From Schizochytrium sp. CCTCC M209059 (taxonomy: Eukaryota > Sar > Bigyra > Thraustochytrida > Thraustochytriidae): a stretch of DNA of 64,000 nt. A program made the position numbers and the translations under genes. A model generated the notes under the pieces. That model did no database searches. It was not told where the DNA came from and was given only the letters and a program-made list of their open reading frames with translations. The stretch lies in assembly GCA_000818945.1 (NCBI GenBank), contig KN805370.1:1-64000 (forward strand). The letters run 5' to 3'. Numbering within the stretch: position 1 is the stretch's first letter; the number at the start of each line of letters is the position of its first letter. This document shows, one piece after another, positions 46,594 through 56,839 of this stretch.

Positions 46594-47622
46594 ATGGAGG
46601 GGTCCCCCGCGCCGGTGCCCCCGGCGGAGCGCGCAGGGTCGCAGCCGCGACGGCGGGAACATGATACCTGTACGTGAGTTTTTAATGGCCTCGCCTCACG
46701 AAGCAGCCCAGCCCACTGATGAGACGAGCCCGGCACAGACTGGCAGCGCGTAGCAAGGATTTTCTTCATGCTCGACGTGAGGCTTGCCTTTGTGACCGCC
46801 AATGAGGCAACGTGTGCCATGCACGAGCTTAAAGTCCTCGACGATCTTGCAGAGACGCGCGAGCTCAAAGAGAGCGAACGCTTGCGCCACGCCGAGCTCG
46901 AGCGCATGCGCGATGCCGTCATTCACCCACAGACCCACGAGGCGATTTTTGCGCCTCTACGGCTCAGCACAGTCGTGCCCATGAATATGATTCTCGACGC
47001 CGTCATGCTTAGCGCCTGGACGCCCATGCAAACGATCTTCGCGCAATGGCTTAACCAATCGTACAATGCTCTCCACTACCACGCAAACCGCAATACGACG
47101 AACGAGGAATCCTTTTCACAACGCGTCATGGCGTACCTCGCAGCCACGGCCTCTTCGGTCGGCGTAGCCCTCTTTCTTACAAGCGGAAGATTTCCACAGC
47201 TGCGCAAATTTGCGCCCTTTTGCGCTGTGGCCGCAGCGGACACCTTTAATCTTTCCATCATGCGCAAGTCAGAGTTCTTGCGCGGCATCGACGTCTTCGA
47301 CGCAGCTTCCGGTGACCATGTGGGCACCAGCCGTCGCGCAGGTCTTATGGCCACAGGATCTTGTATCGTCGCTCGCGTCGCTGCAGCCTTTCCTATTCTT
47401 GTTGGCTCGCCACTCATTATGGATGCCCTCGAGGGCCCAATCGCTCGTCATGCACCTTTTTTGCGCGTTCCTATAATGCTTTGTACTGTCGGCCTCATGA
47501 TCCAGCTTGCCGTCCCGGTGACCTTTGGGCTCTTTCACCAGCAAATGACCGTGTCTACCTCGCTCCTCGAACCTACGCTTCACACGCGAGCGGAAAGAGT
47601 TTTTTTCAACAAGGGTCTGTAA
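46594..47622 (+). CDS. SFXN: Sideroflexin (mitochondrial serine carrier), two exons
   Basis: Exon 1 is 46594-46669 (ATG in GCCATGG) and exon 2 is 46739-47622. The 69-bp intron starts GTACGT, ends GCACAG and is phase 1. The joined protein has 319 residues, the usual sideroflexin length. The join restores HDTYWQRVARIFFMLDVR, the family's N-terminal signature. Further landmarks are AVIHPQTHEAIFAPLRLS, FAQWLNQSYNALHYHANRN, and later FGLFHQQMTVS, with about five hydrophobic helices between. Sideroflexins sit in the inner mitochondrial membrane; SFXN1 carries serine for one-carbon metabolism. The downstream ATG at 46768 would cut off the conserved N-terminus, so the spliced model is preferred. Confidence 0.92.
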
Positions 47623-48249
47623 AGTGCATAATTGTTGGTGTCCATCTCACCTCCTTGATCAGCCCTTTGCTCCCTGTGTCGTGCACCAAAGGCTGGCTGT
47701 CTTGTCCGTCTTTTCATGGACAGGATAAAAAAATTCAACGTTAGGAGAATGAAGACTTCGCAACACACGTGAGTGATTATCTGTCACCAGGGTTTAAAAA
47801 GAAGATGAGAAAAGCACATGTTGGGGTGACAAGTGAGGCTAAACCAAGGGTTGCAGCTAAGATCGCAGTTTCCGACAAGTATTGTTGGGTGTACAATCTT
47901 GCGAGCACCCAGGGCGGTCGGTCCGCGAGCGCTCAGAATCGCTCGAACGGTTGTTCTAGAAAGCCGTAAGCTTGGGTTGCGCCATTGGCACGCAAGAATA
48001 CTGACGCGATGCAAAATTTAGATCTGGCCAAGCAAACCCTTTTTCCCGACTCTTTCGCGATCAGGCTTGCAGCACATAATAGGCCTAGCATGAACTTCGT
48101 GAAGTTTTTTTTTGTTTTGTTTTTTTTAAAAGAGCTAGAGCTACTACATACGCAATGCATTCAGACACATACGACGACCTCGGACACGATTTTGCCAAAA
48201 AGAGAAGAGACTCTTTCATTCTTTACTCTGTCTCTCTTCGTTTCCTTTC
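47623..48249. other. Convergent spacer
   Basis: It lies between the sideroflexin and Mad3-like stops. A T-rich run (48109-48130) is present. No gene or structured RNA is recognised. Confidence 0.5.
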
Positions 48250-50781
48250 TTAGTGATGCCTGGACATCGAGGAATTCACAGATTCGTCAGCCTCGCCAGT
48301 TGCCTCCAAGATGGCTTCCAAAGGCGCAAACGAGAGAGTGGACACATCGCCGTTACCCTCGTCAGCGTCCTCGGCTTCAGCCTCGCTAAAGATGGCAAAG
48401 GGTTTCCGAGACCTTGGCGGATCCTGCTCCAGCTTTTCGCTGGCCATGTCGCTGTCGCCAAAAATGGAGAATGGTTTTGTTGGCCGAGACGCCGGCGCTT
48501 CCTGCTCCTCCCCCTCTTGCTCCTCCAGATCAGCTTCTTCACCGCCAAAGATCGAGAAAGGCTTGTTTTTTCTAGACGTGCTTTTGCTTGTAGGCTGGAA
48601 ATCAGCATTTACGACTGAGTCCGCTGACGCGCTGTCTCCAAAGATTGAAAACGGTTTGCTTTGTCGCTGGACTGTTTCCTCGTGCCTCGAATCATCCTCA
48701 TCGCTTCCAAAGATTGAGAACGGCTTACTTGGCCGCGGGGCGTCCGCACGGTCACGCGTGTCGGGGTCTTGAACCTCCTCGTGCGATGATGCGCTGTCCC
48801 CAAAAATCGAGAATGGTTTGCGTTCCGAAGTGTGAGACTTGACCTCTTCCTCGTCACCACTGGCAGCGCTCTCGGCGCCTGCTTCACCGAAAATCGAAAA
48901 CGGACGACGTGTCCTTGGAGAGGGCGCATCATTAACTCCGGCTGTGCTCTCGGAATCACCCTTTACATGGGCGTCACCATCAAAGATAGAGAACGCTTTG
49001 CGCAAAGGTTCGGCAGCCACCTCTTTGTGGTGTTTTGAAGAACTCTTGAGTGCGGGCGAATCTTGAGCGCCAAAAATAGAAAACGGGGCGGCACCAGTTC
49101 TGCAATTCGATATCTCCTCTCCAGTACCGCGGGCCTTGGCATTTTGTCTTTGGTCGTCTTCATCATGCAGCTCGTGAAAGCTCTCTGCCATCACATCATG
49201 GGCCTTTTCTGTGTTGTGATCTCCATCCTCACTGTCGTTGCTGCTCTTGTTTGTAGACTTGCCCTCGGCAGACGCGCGCTTCATGCTCGGGGACCCGAAC
49301 ATCTCAAACATATCGTCCAGGGCAAGTCTCGTGTTGATGGTCATGTCTTCCTGATCAGCTACGTCGAGAGCCTCCTTCACATCGGCAGGGCTTTCAGGCT
49401 CGGAGACTTTGGACTTTTCGGGCTTGTGTCTGGACTCTGGTTTGGGCGACGCCGCGTGAGAGGGCTTTTCCACAGTTCGTGTGGTCTGAGGCGGTTTTTT
49501 GGCGTCAAAATTCTGCAGAGGCTTCTTCATGAGCATTTCGGCCTCCGATTTCTCAGCCTTTGCCCTCACTTTGAGCCCTGAGCCATCCTCAATGCTGGAT
49601 CGCGGCGAGCGAACTCCACCCGGACCATCTTCCACATAAATGTCAAACTTGGGTTCGGCATCAGCGTCTTGCCCATCGGTAGCGCCTCGTTCGTCCCGCG
49701 TAGGTCGTCGCGCTGGAGCAGTACGCCCTGGTCCAAACCCTTGATGTGTCCAAGGCGCGGGGTCGAGTGCGTTTTCCTTTTGCAAGTCGCTCACGCTCGC
49801 CAGATGCTTCCAGCCTGGGCCGTCATCTCGCGCGGCGCTGTCGGAAGCACGATTTTCGTCACCCCAGTCGTCCTTCCGCCAGGGATCAGCAGAGGACGTT
49901 TGCTCGAAAACAGCAAAGCGGGAGCCCGTGCGGTCTGCCTGCGCATTGGCCTCGTTTCCAGAAGTGGAAACACCAAGGCCTGGTCGGCCCGAAATATTCG
50001 AATTCGCCGCTGCAGCACGTCGAGAGTTAGCAGCAGGACGATGCATGGAGGCAGCCTCGCTGCGAGAAATGGTCTGCAGGGACCTTGCACGGGATGCCTC
50101 GGCCTCTTCGGTCTCAGGGTCAGTCTCACCGTTCCGTTCGCGCTCTGCTTGCTCGAGCCAGCGACGGCTCATCCGGCGCTGAAATTCGCGATGTCGTTTT
50201 TTGAGCAACTCGACCGGAGTGGCTTGTTTCTCGAGGCCCACAGAGTACGCCTTGTCCGCGAGGGGAAAGTCGCCCCGTCGTTCGGCAGTCCAGGCTGTGG
50301 CCACATAGTAGAGCGCGAGCTTCTCGCCAATTTTGTTTTCTCGCAGGTACTTGAAGACTGACGATGGGTTCGTGAGCAAATCAGCATACCCGATCCAGAC
50401 CTTGAGGTACTTTTCATTATTTTTGTATCGCTCGTCACCCTTGAACTCGCGCGTGCACCTTTCGAGCAACGAGAGGAGGTCATTGCTTCCCGAGGGAAAG
50501 TTGTCTTGCGTCCATTTGATGTAGCGAATCCACGTGCTTAGAGGGTCTTCCATGGGGCCATCGCTTGTGGCTTGTGCGAGCGCCTCTTCAAAGGCCTCTT
50601 GTTCCTGGGCCAGCTTTGCCTTGCGGTTTGCGATTTCGCTTTGCGCCCCGAATGGCTTGAGCTTTTTCGGGTCGCGCCCGCGCTTGATTGGCATTGCGTT
50701 TTCCTTGCATTGCTCCCAGGCTTCTGCGTCCACGCCACCGCCCTGCGCGGGGGCGGCGTTACTATTCTCCACGTCAGGCAT
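48250..50781 (-). CDS. MAD3: Mad3/BubR1-like spindle-checkpoint protein with nine FxIFx repeats
   Basis: The start is the ATG at 50781, giving 843 residues; a TTG-led extension is ignored. KEN box 1 is at 26-28 (CKENAMPIKRGRDP), just before a Mad3/Bub1 TPR domain (about 55-190, with PLSTWIRYIKWTQDNFP and YLKVWIGYADL). KEN box 2 is at 335-337 (LQKENALD). MTINTRLALDDMFEMF (about 480-495) resembles a conserved Mad3/Bub1 segment. No kinase domain follows, so it is the Mad3 branch. From about 565 to 798 there are nine spaced copies of [KRA]x?F[SA]IF, seven followed by G and most by acidic residues, fitting the ABBA consensus Fx[ILV][FY]x[DE]. KEN and ABBA motifs bind Cdc20, so the protein should inhibit the APC/C in the mitotic checkpoint complex. 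Confidence 0.88.
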   Translation of the reverse strand: MPDVENSNAAPAQGGGVDAEAWEQCKENAMPIKRGRDPKKLKPFGAQSEIANRKAKLAQEQEAFEEALAQATSDGPMEDPLSTWIRYIKWTQDNFPSGSNDLLSLLERCTREFKGDERYKNNEKYLKVWIGYADLLTNPSSVFKYLRENKIGEKLALYYVATAWTAERRGDFPLADKAYSVGLEKQATPVELLKKRHREFQRRMSRRWLEQAERERNGETDPETEEAEASRARSLQTISRSEAASMHRPAANSRRAAAANSNISGRPGLGVSTSGNEANAQADRTGSRFAVFEQTSSADPWRKDDWGDENRASDSAARDDGPGWKHLASVSDLQKENALDPAPWTHQGFGPGRTAPARRPTRDERGATDGQDADAEPKFDIYVEDGPGGVRSPRSSIEDGSGLKVRAKAEKSEAEMLMKKPLQNFDAKKPPQTTRTVEKPSHAASPKPESRHKPEKSKVSEPESPADVKEALDVADQEDMTINTRLALDDMFEMFGSPSMKRASAEGKSTNKSSNDSEDGDHNTEKAHDVMAESFHELHDEDDQRQNAKARGTGEEISNCRTGAAPFSIFGAQDSPALKSSSKHHKEVAAEPLRKAFSIFDGDAHVKGDSESTAGVNDAPSPRTRRPFSIFGEAGAESAASGDEEEVKSHTSERKPFSIFGDSASSHEEVQDPDTRDRADAPRPSKPFSIFGSDEDDSRHEETVQRQSKPFSIFGDSASADSVVNADFQPTSKSTSRKNKPFSIFGGEEADLEEQEGEEQEAPASRPTKPFSIFGDSDMASEKLEQDPPRSRKPFAIFSEAEAEDADEGNGDVSTLSFAPLEAILEATGEADESVNSSMSRHH

Positions 50782-51401
50782 GCTGGCCGTGACGCCTTTC
50801 AGGTTTTGCGGTTTGTTGTTTGTCTGTTTCAAAGTTCTCTGTCCGCGTCTTTGTCTTGCTGCTGACGAGATCGAAGTCTCGGTTGACGCTCCTGTCGGCT
50901 ATCTGTTTGCCGCCTCCGTGACGGCAAAGACCTCGCGTCTGCAACGAGAGTTTCCGGGAATGGAGATCGCGAGGGCGGCAAGAATCACTAGGCCCGCCCG
51001 CACGCACGCACGCACTCATTCATTCATTTATTCATTCATTCATTCATTCATTCATTCGCACAAGCACTCATGTTATACAATGATAACCGTCGAGAATTTG
51101 CATTTCGAAATATGCACCGTGTCCGGTGAAAACGCACACACAAGGAGGGGGCGTTCGTATAACCTGCAATGGTGAGAATTGAATGGTGATGATTGACAGC
51201 AATAATAGTAGGCTTAGCTCAAAAACGACTCTTTTTTATACAATTATTTCTTACGTAAAATAGAGATCAGACAATCGGGCAATGGCGCCGAAGTAAAAGA
51301 AGAAGAAAATGATGAAGAAGAAGATCATCCTCATCATTATCAACCACAGAAAACAAGCACCAACCACCGGAAGTGAACGATCTCCGAGGAGGTCATGCCT
51401 T
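50782..51401. other. Spacer with CATT microsatellite
   Basis: A CATT/TTCA run lies at about 51013-51057, in the upstream region of the Mad3-like gene. AGAAG and GAT-rich text is found at 51297-51335 near the 3' end of the Dot1 gene. No gene is seen. Confidence 0.6.
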
Positions 51402-53417
51402 CTAATCGTCGATTACAATGACCTCTGGCTTTGCAGCAGACGAGGCCTTCTTAGAGATGCAGGTTTTGCCGACCTTCGCCAATGAAGGTGGCGAGAAGGG
51501 AGAAGAAGACCGCTCCGAGCTCGGACTAGCAGTGTGCAAACATTGAGCCATGCTTGCACCTATAGCAGCAATTTTTGAGGGCATCGGAGGACGTGGTTTA
51601 GGCTTAGGTTTCGACGCCGATTGTCTTTCTTTCTTGACCTTGACAGGATTCTTCTTTGTCAAAGACTGCTGCTTGACGCTGGGGCCGGTCAAATCCTGCA
51701 TTAGGGTCGGCGGGGTCCGGCGTCGCGTAACATAACTCTCCCGCTGCATTCCATTCGGATCCTCATCACACACTTCGCAAGAGGTAACAGGCTCGCCGGC
51801 CGCATTGAGGAGCTCATTGACAAATGTGCAGCGCGAACAGGTCCACTTGTCGGCAATCTTCTCGTACAGGGTGAGTTCAAGCGAATCCGCCGACCAATCT
51901 GTTGCAGAAGGCAACGTGCGAAAAGTTCGTCGACGAAATACTCGCGAAAGCTCGGCGGTCTCCAGCTCGTAGATGGGGTCGAAGCAGATGAAGCGAGATC
52001 CAAGCGCCACAGATCGGGCGAGGGCCGCCACTTGCATATCAAGGGTCATCGTTCCTGCCTTCACGCAGCGCACTCCAAAGGTCCCCTGTGCGTTATTCAC
52101 AAAAAAGATAGTCGCCTTCGAGACCAAGCCCTGATGGTTTGGCGCCGTAAAGTCTCCGTGAATGAATAAGGTAGACCCAAGAGCAATCTTGGACTCTTTT
52201 GCAAAGTGCCGATGAAGGCGCTCGAGCTCCTTTGCCGTTTCGTGGCGACCGCCGAGAAGCTCAATGCCAATTGATGGACAGCCAACACATGAAGCGACCT
52301 GAAGGACGACTTGACCGATGCCAGAACCGATGTCGATGAACCGGTCGTTTCGAGTAATTCGGGCCTCTCGAATGCAGGTTTGCACCAAGTGTGCATTCGC
52401 GCGCCCATACTGGGCTCGGAATTGGTGTCCTGAGGCAGACGCTGCAATGGCTCGATGGAAGTCATTCGAGCCCTCTCGAATCGAAGAGCACTCGAGCGCG
52501 CGCCAGCCTCCAAAGCTCATCACTGTCCGCTCTAACCATGCGTTCCAGCCAGAATAGCTCAGATGCTGCGATGATTCGTCGAGCATACTTGCAATTTCGG
52601 AAGGAGTCCACGTCAGCGGCGCGGGGCTGATCAAGCCTTTACGAACGAATGCGGATCTTGACGTCCTCGACCGCGGACGCTGCGCCTCCTGATCGGAGCC
52701 AATGCGGACAGTTTCAGAGCTCGAGCTCACCTCAGATGCATGACTCGCTTTCGATATTGATTCTGCCTCACCTAGTGCACATGGATCGACCTTACTCGTA
52801 GGGGTGGTTGTAGTTGTGGTGGTGATGCTTGTAGTAGTAGTAGTAGCAGCGAGCATTCGTTGAGCTGGCCTTTTGCGTGTGGGCGTCGAGACTTCGTCTT
52901 GGTTCATTTGGTGGCGAGGTGGCGTGAAGGGGCTCCGCGAGGGACCCGAGCTTTTGTGTACGCCATCATCCACGCGCATCCTTTTGCTAGCGCTGCTTGC
53001 TCTGCTAAGAGGCGTCGTTGCCCGGCACGCGTCCGAACTTGATTCGTTGTATGTTTGTTCTAGCATGTCTGCACTCACCAGGGCTTCTAAAGCGCGACTT
53101 TCCTTGTCGGTGAATCCATCAGTGTTTTTCTTTTTCTTCTTTTTCTTCTTTTTCTTCTCCTCTAGCGACGTTTCATTGCTCGATTGGTAGTCGGCCAACG
53201 CGTAGACTTCCTTTTCACCCTCGTTCACCACCCAGGTTTCGACGTCTTCTTTCTCTTTGAAATAGTCGACACCTTCTTCCAGGTCTTCAATTAGGAGACC
53301 AAACCTCTTGACCTTGTACGTTGGGCGCACGTACAGGAAGCCGCCACTGTTTCCCTCCTCGATCATGGTCCATCCTTGTTTCTCAAGCAAGGGAAACAGC
53401 TTTTCAAATTTGGCCAT
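51402..53417 (-). CDS. DOT1: Dot1-type histone H3-K79 methyltransferase with NZF-like zinc finger
   Basis: The ATG at 53417 (AAC at -3, G at +4) gives 671 residues. The first 75 residues form a small domain with GGFLYVRPTYK and EEGVDYFKEKEDVETWV. A low-complexity part follows, with Lys (about 88-99) and Thr runs from microsatellites. The Dot1 domain (about 300-515) has QYGRANAHLVQTCI, the SAM motif DIGSGIGQVVLQVA (near 360-373), GIELLGGRHETA, and IFFVNN, the catalytic-loop motif. Dot1 enzymes methylate Lys79 of histone H3 in nucleosomes. Straight after is WTCSRCTFVN, then CEVC (about 521-547): an NZF/RanBP2 finger with the Thr-Phe pair of ubiquitin-binding NZFs, though with a longer loop. The tail is basic. 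The YGE motif of other Dot1 proteins reads YGR here. Confidence 0.9.
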   Translation of the reverse strand: MAKFEKLFPLLEKQGWTMIEEGNSGGFLYVRPTYKVKRFGLLIEDLEEGVDYFKEKEDVETWVVNEGEKEVYALADYQSSNETSLEEKKKKKKKKKKNTDGFTDKESRALEALVSADMLEQTYNESSSDACRATTPLSRASSASKRMRVDDGVHKSSGPSRSPFTPPRHQMNQDEVSTPTRKRPAQRMLAATTTTTSITTTTTTTPTSKVDPCALGEAESISKASHASEVSSSSETVRIGSDQEAQRPRSRTSRSAFVRKGLISPAPLTWTPSEIASMLDESSQHLSYSGWNAWLERTVMSFGGWRALECSSIREGSNDFHRAIAASASGHQFRAQYGRANAHLVQTCIREARITRNDRFIDIGSGIGQVVLQVASCVGCPSIGIELLGGRHETAKELERLHRHFAKESKIALGSTLFIHGDFTAPNHQGLVSKATIFFVNNAQGTFGVRCVKAGTMTLDMQVAALARSVALGSRFICFDPIYELETAELSRVFRRRTFRTLPSATDWSADSLELTLYEKIADKWTCSRCTFVNELLNAAGEPVTSCEVCDEDPNGMQRESYVTRRRTPPTLMQDLTGPSVKQQSLTKKNPVKVKKERQSASKPKPKPRPPMPSKIAAIGASMAQCLHTASPSSERSSSPFSPPSLAKVGKTCISKKASSAAKPEVIVIDD

Positions 53418-54529
53418 GTTTTCTATTGAACCCTCGCTCGTTACTTGTTAGCCGTCGCCGCCGCTGCCGCCGCTGCCGCCGCTGCCGCGCCGCTCTAGTA
53501 CGTCGTGATGCGCGCCACACCTTTACACTCTATAATCCGCGTGCTTTCGCTCGTGCGCGCGCGCGCGACGTTTGGTTGACTATGGGTGAGTCCTCTCAAC
53601 CAGCAAGCCTTCGGTGATTCGTGCGCTGGCGAAGAGGTTACGCCTCGAACAACACCAATGTGCTCTTCCGTTGCCGGCCAGCCGGCCGGCCCCGGCCTCA
53701 GCCTTTCCGCGGCAGAACGCGCCTGTGCGCACGAGTGCGCACGAGTGCGCGAGAGCGCCCGGCCTCGTCGCGCGCGCGCGCGTCCACCTCGCTCGCACAC
53801 GCAATTGGAGTTTTACTCGATAGTAAGGCCCTGCTTTTTGTCACTTATGCGAGCTCTGAGACGTTCGAAGAGCGAGGCGTAAACTTTGTGGTGGTGGAGG
53901 ACGGCCATATCGGCTGCAGACTGACAAGTGTCTCCAACGTTGGAGAGATCTCCATTGATAAAGAAGATCGTCATCAGCATGAGTATCTGCATCTGCATGT
54001 GTATATCTATCTTATCTATCTATCTGCATGCATTTTATTCCATCGCATACAGTTACAAAGTCGACGTGAAATTAAAGTAGGGCGGAAGAAGGCTCGCGCT
54101 TGTGTCAAACTGGCGATTGCTACACTAAGCAGACCATAATATTGATAAGTACGGGAGAACGAAGCCCACGCATTGACATTGAATGTATGCTTTGAGCAAA
54201 CGAACGATTGAACGAAAGCATCCCTATCTATCAGAAACCGCTCGAAAGTACGTGGTCAAACGAGGACGAACGGCAAACATTGCCGCGCGGCCATAGACCA
54301 CTGAATATTTGGTATATGATCCAAAAATAGAGAGTGCAATTAGGGCATCTCTGTTCATTGTTTACAGATCTGTTCGCTGAGTCAGGAATCTACGAGGTGT
54401 ACACGCCCACGGGACGGATTATCTCCCTGTGCGCGGCAAACACCCTTGCCTTGTTTACGCACCAGTAGGTAAAGAAAAGGATACGTCAGGCAGGGTCATA
54501 ATGCGAACGCAATTTCTTTCACAGTCAGT
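53418..54529. other. Intergenic region
   Basis: CGCCGCTGC steps (53455-53490), GC-alternating runs (53545-53570, 53764-53785), a repeated GTGCGCACGA motif (53727-53750) and TATC steps (54003-54025) are present. Open frames here look like chance readings. It should hold the Dot1 promoter and the Sec14 3' untranslated region. Confidence 0.5.
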
Positions 54530-56115
54530 TCAAGCCTTCTTGGCTTCCTCCTTGAAGACGCGGTAAAGCAAGGTGCGAGACCACCAGTTGGGATGCTCCC
54601 ACACGGCCTGAATTTCGCCATCCGCCGGACAGTCGACCGTACCGCTGACCACCGAGCCAATACTACATTCTGCCTCGGTAAAGGCACGCGAAGGGACAAG
54701 TTCGACGGGCTCCTGTGCATTTGCTGTAGGTTTAAAGACGAGCTTGAAGGTGATATTGCCCGCAGGCCTCGTAAAGAAGCGATACGTGATGAAGTCGCCC
54801 GATTTAACAGACAAGACTTCCTCGACGCTGGTTCCACTCGCCATCTCCTTTTCTGTAAAGGGATTTTCCAGAGAAAGGCACGGAGGCCCTGTGCCGCCAA
54901 GCTCTGCTGGGAGCTGGTCCTGTTCAACGAGTTCAGCGAGTCTGGCTTTCCAGGATTTTTCGTCGCCATAAATCTCGATTTTGCTGACCGTACGGGGGTC
55001 AAGGAATCCCTTGATCATCTTCCATGTGACCTGGAAAACGGCTGGAGCATTAATGATGAGCATCTTTCCCATGGTTTCCGGATAATTGTTGCTATCGACT
55101 TCAGCGACGCACTTGACAAAGTTAAGCGTGTCCGAGTTAAGCTTGGCCATAGTGAGCCCGCGCAGGTCAAGAATCGAAAGCGTCTTGTTGATGGTGCGCT
55201 GAAACAGCTCCGTGCTCTCGGCGTACTTGTCTTGGAGCTCTTCCATCAGACAGACGTGGTACTTTGTGAATTTCTCGTTCGTCGTCAAGCAGTGCAGAGC
55301 GGCGAGGTCGACGCTGCCCGTCTGCTCGTACCAGATACTGCGCGCGAAGGAAGAGGATCAGCGTTGGCGAGCGACAATGTCGGGAGGAAAGGGGGAAATC
55401 GGCTGGTCAGTCTTTTCTGTTTCCGAAATTGCTCTGCGCAGAGCTGGCTGTGCTGATCGATTGATACTGTTGCAAGCAGTAATGGTGGTGGTGGTGGTGG
55501 TGGCAGTGAAAACTTACGGCCTACCTTCCTTGCAATGTCCGGCGTAGCCCCCTCTGTAGAACTGCTTGACCTCGAGCTCGTCTGCCTGAAGGCACGCGGA
55601 CTTGCCCTCGGCGACCCACTTGGACGCGTTTTCGGACCTCCATCGAATGGCGTCCTCGATGCATTGAAGCGTGCTCTCGAGGTCGAACTTGCGGGCCTGC
55701 AGGAACCTCTGCAAAGCCTCGTCGAGGGGCTCCTTCTTGAAGCAGATGACGTTCAGGTCAAGTCCTTTTTCCGCGGCGCGTTCCTCGATCTGCTTCTTGC
55801 TGTGCACCTCGCCAGCGTCAGTCAGCGTCGTCCGCGCGTCAGCACGTCAGCCTGTCATTCCCTCCAAACGTCGTCCTCCCCCAGCCAGCCAGCCAGCCAG
55901 CTGCCTCCGCGCGCCCTGCCTTGGCGCTCCTCCTGCCGCGCGGCACCGCCGTCGCCAGCGTGTCGCCGTCGTCAGAACGTCGTCAGAACCAACCTCGATT
56001 CCGCGTCAGGCCCGGCTGGCATCGGATCGCGCGCGCGCGGCCTCCCCCGCCCGCGCCTCTCGCTCCGCACGTACAGCTGCGCGCCCTCCCGCGCGGCGTC
56101 CTCCTCCGCCGCCAT
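54530..56115 (-). CDS. SEC14L-like: Sec14-GOLD lipid-transfer protein, three exons
   Basis: Exons are 55994-56115, 55518-55799 and 54530-55337. Intron 2 (55338-55517, 180 bp, GTAAGT to GCGCAG) is well supported, since it joins GGYAGHCKEGRP to IWYEQTGSVDLAAL in frame. Intron 1 (55800-55993, GTTGGT to GCACAG) and the ATG at 56115 (GGCATGGCG) are less certain but phase-compatible. The model gives 403 residues, the usual size for SEC14L proteins. The CRAL-TRIO N domain has LQRFLQARKFDLESTLQ. The lipid-binding domain follows, with VDSNNYPETMGKMLIINAP and FLDPRTVSKIEIYG. The C-terminal 100 residues are a GOLD beta-sandwich. These proteins exchange phosphoinositides or other lipids between membranes. 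A GGT run lies inside intron 2. Confidence 0.82.
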
Positions 56116-56477
56116 GCCGCCGCCGCGCCGCTCGGCTCCGCTCGGCTCCGCTCGGCTCCGCTCGGCTCCGCTGGGCTCCGCTCGTCCCCGCCCGCCTCGC
56201 CTCGGTTCGGTTCGGGCTCTGCTGACCTAGAGCTGCTCCGGGCCGGAGAGGCGAGCAAGGCGCACGCAGGGAGAAAGAGAGAGAGAGAGAGAGAGAGAGC
56301 CGCTGCTGCTCGCCTCGCCTCGCCTCGCCTCGCCTCGCCTCGCCTCGCCGGCAGCCGAGCCTGCGGAGAGCGAGGCGGCAGGCCAGGAAGGAGAGGAGAG
56401 GCCGCCCCGGGGAGAGAGAGAGGTGACCGACCTCTCCGGACCGGGGAGACAAACGAGACGCCTGCGAAGAGCGAGCG

Positions 56478-56529
<52 letters not shown>

Positions 56530-56803
56530 CACAGCGGCGGCGGGCATCGAGCTCGCCAGGGGCTCCCGCTGCCAGCTGCAGCTGCAGACACACAGACTCA
56601 CGGACAGGCGCAGCGCAGCGCAGCGCAGGGCAAGCTTGTGAGCGCGCGGCAAGTGGACCTGGTCCCTGGCACGCAGGGCACTTCCGCGGCTGGCTGGAGA
56701 GAGAGGAGGATGAGCCTCGAAAGTGAAGTGAGGTGAGGTGAACGAAGCGAGCCCGGCCTCGGCACGGCGCCCCCCCCCCCCCCCGCCTTCTGACTGCTGC
56801 TGC

Positions 56804-56839
<36 letters not shown>

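Noticed and set aside
53586..53882. Plus-strand frame in the spacer after the Dot1 gene
   Set aside because: Arg/Ala-rich text from GC-alternating repeats with no motif.
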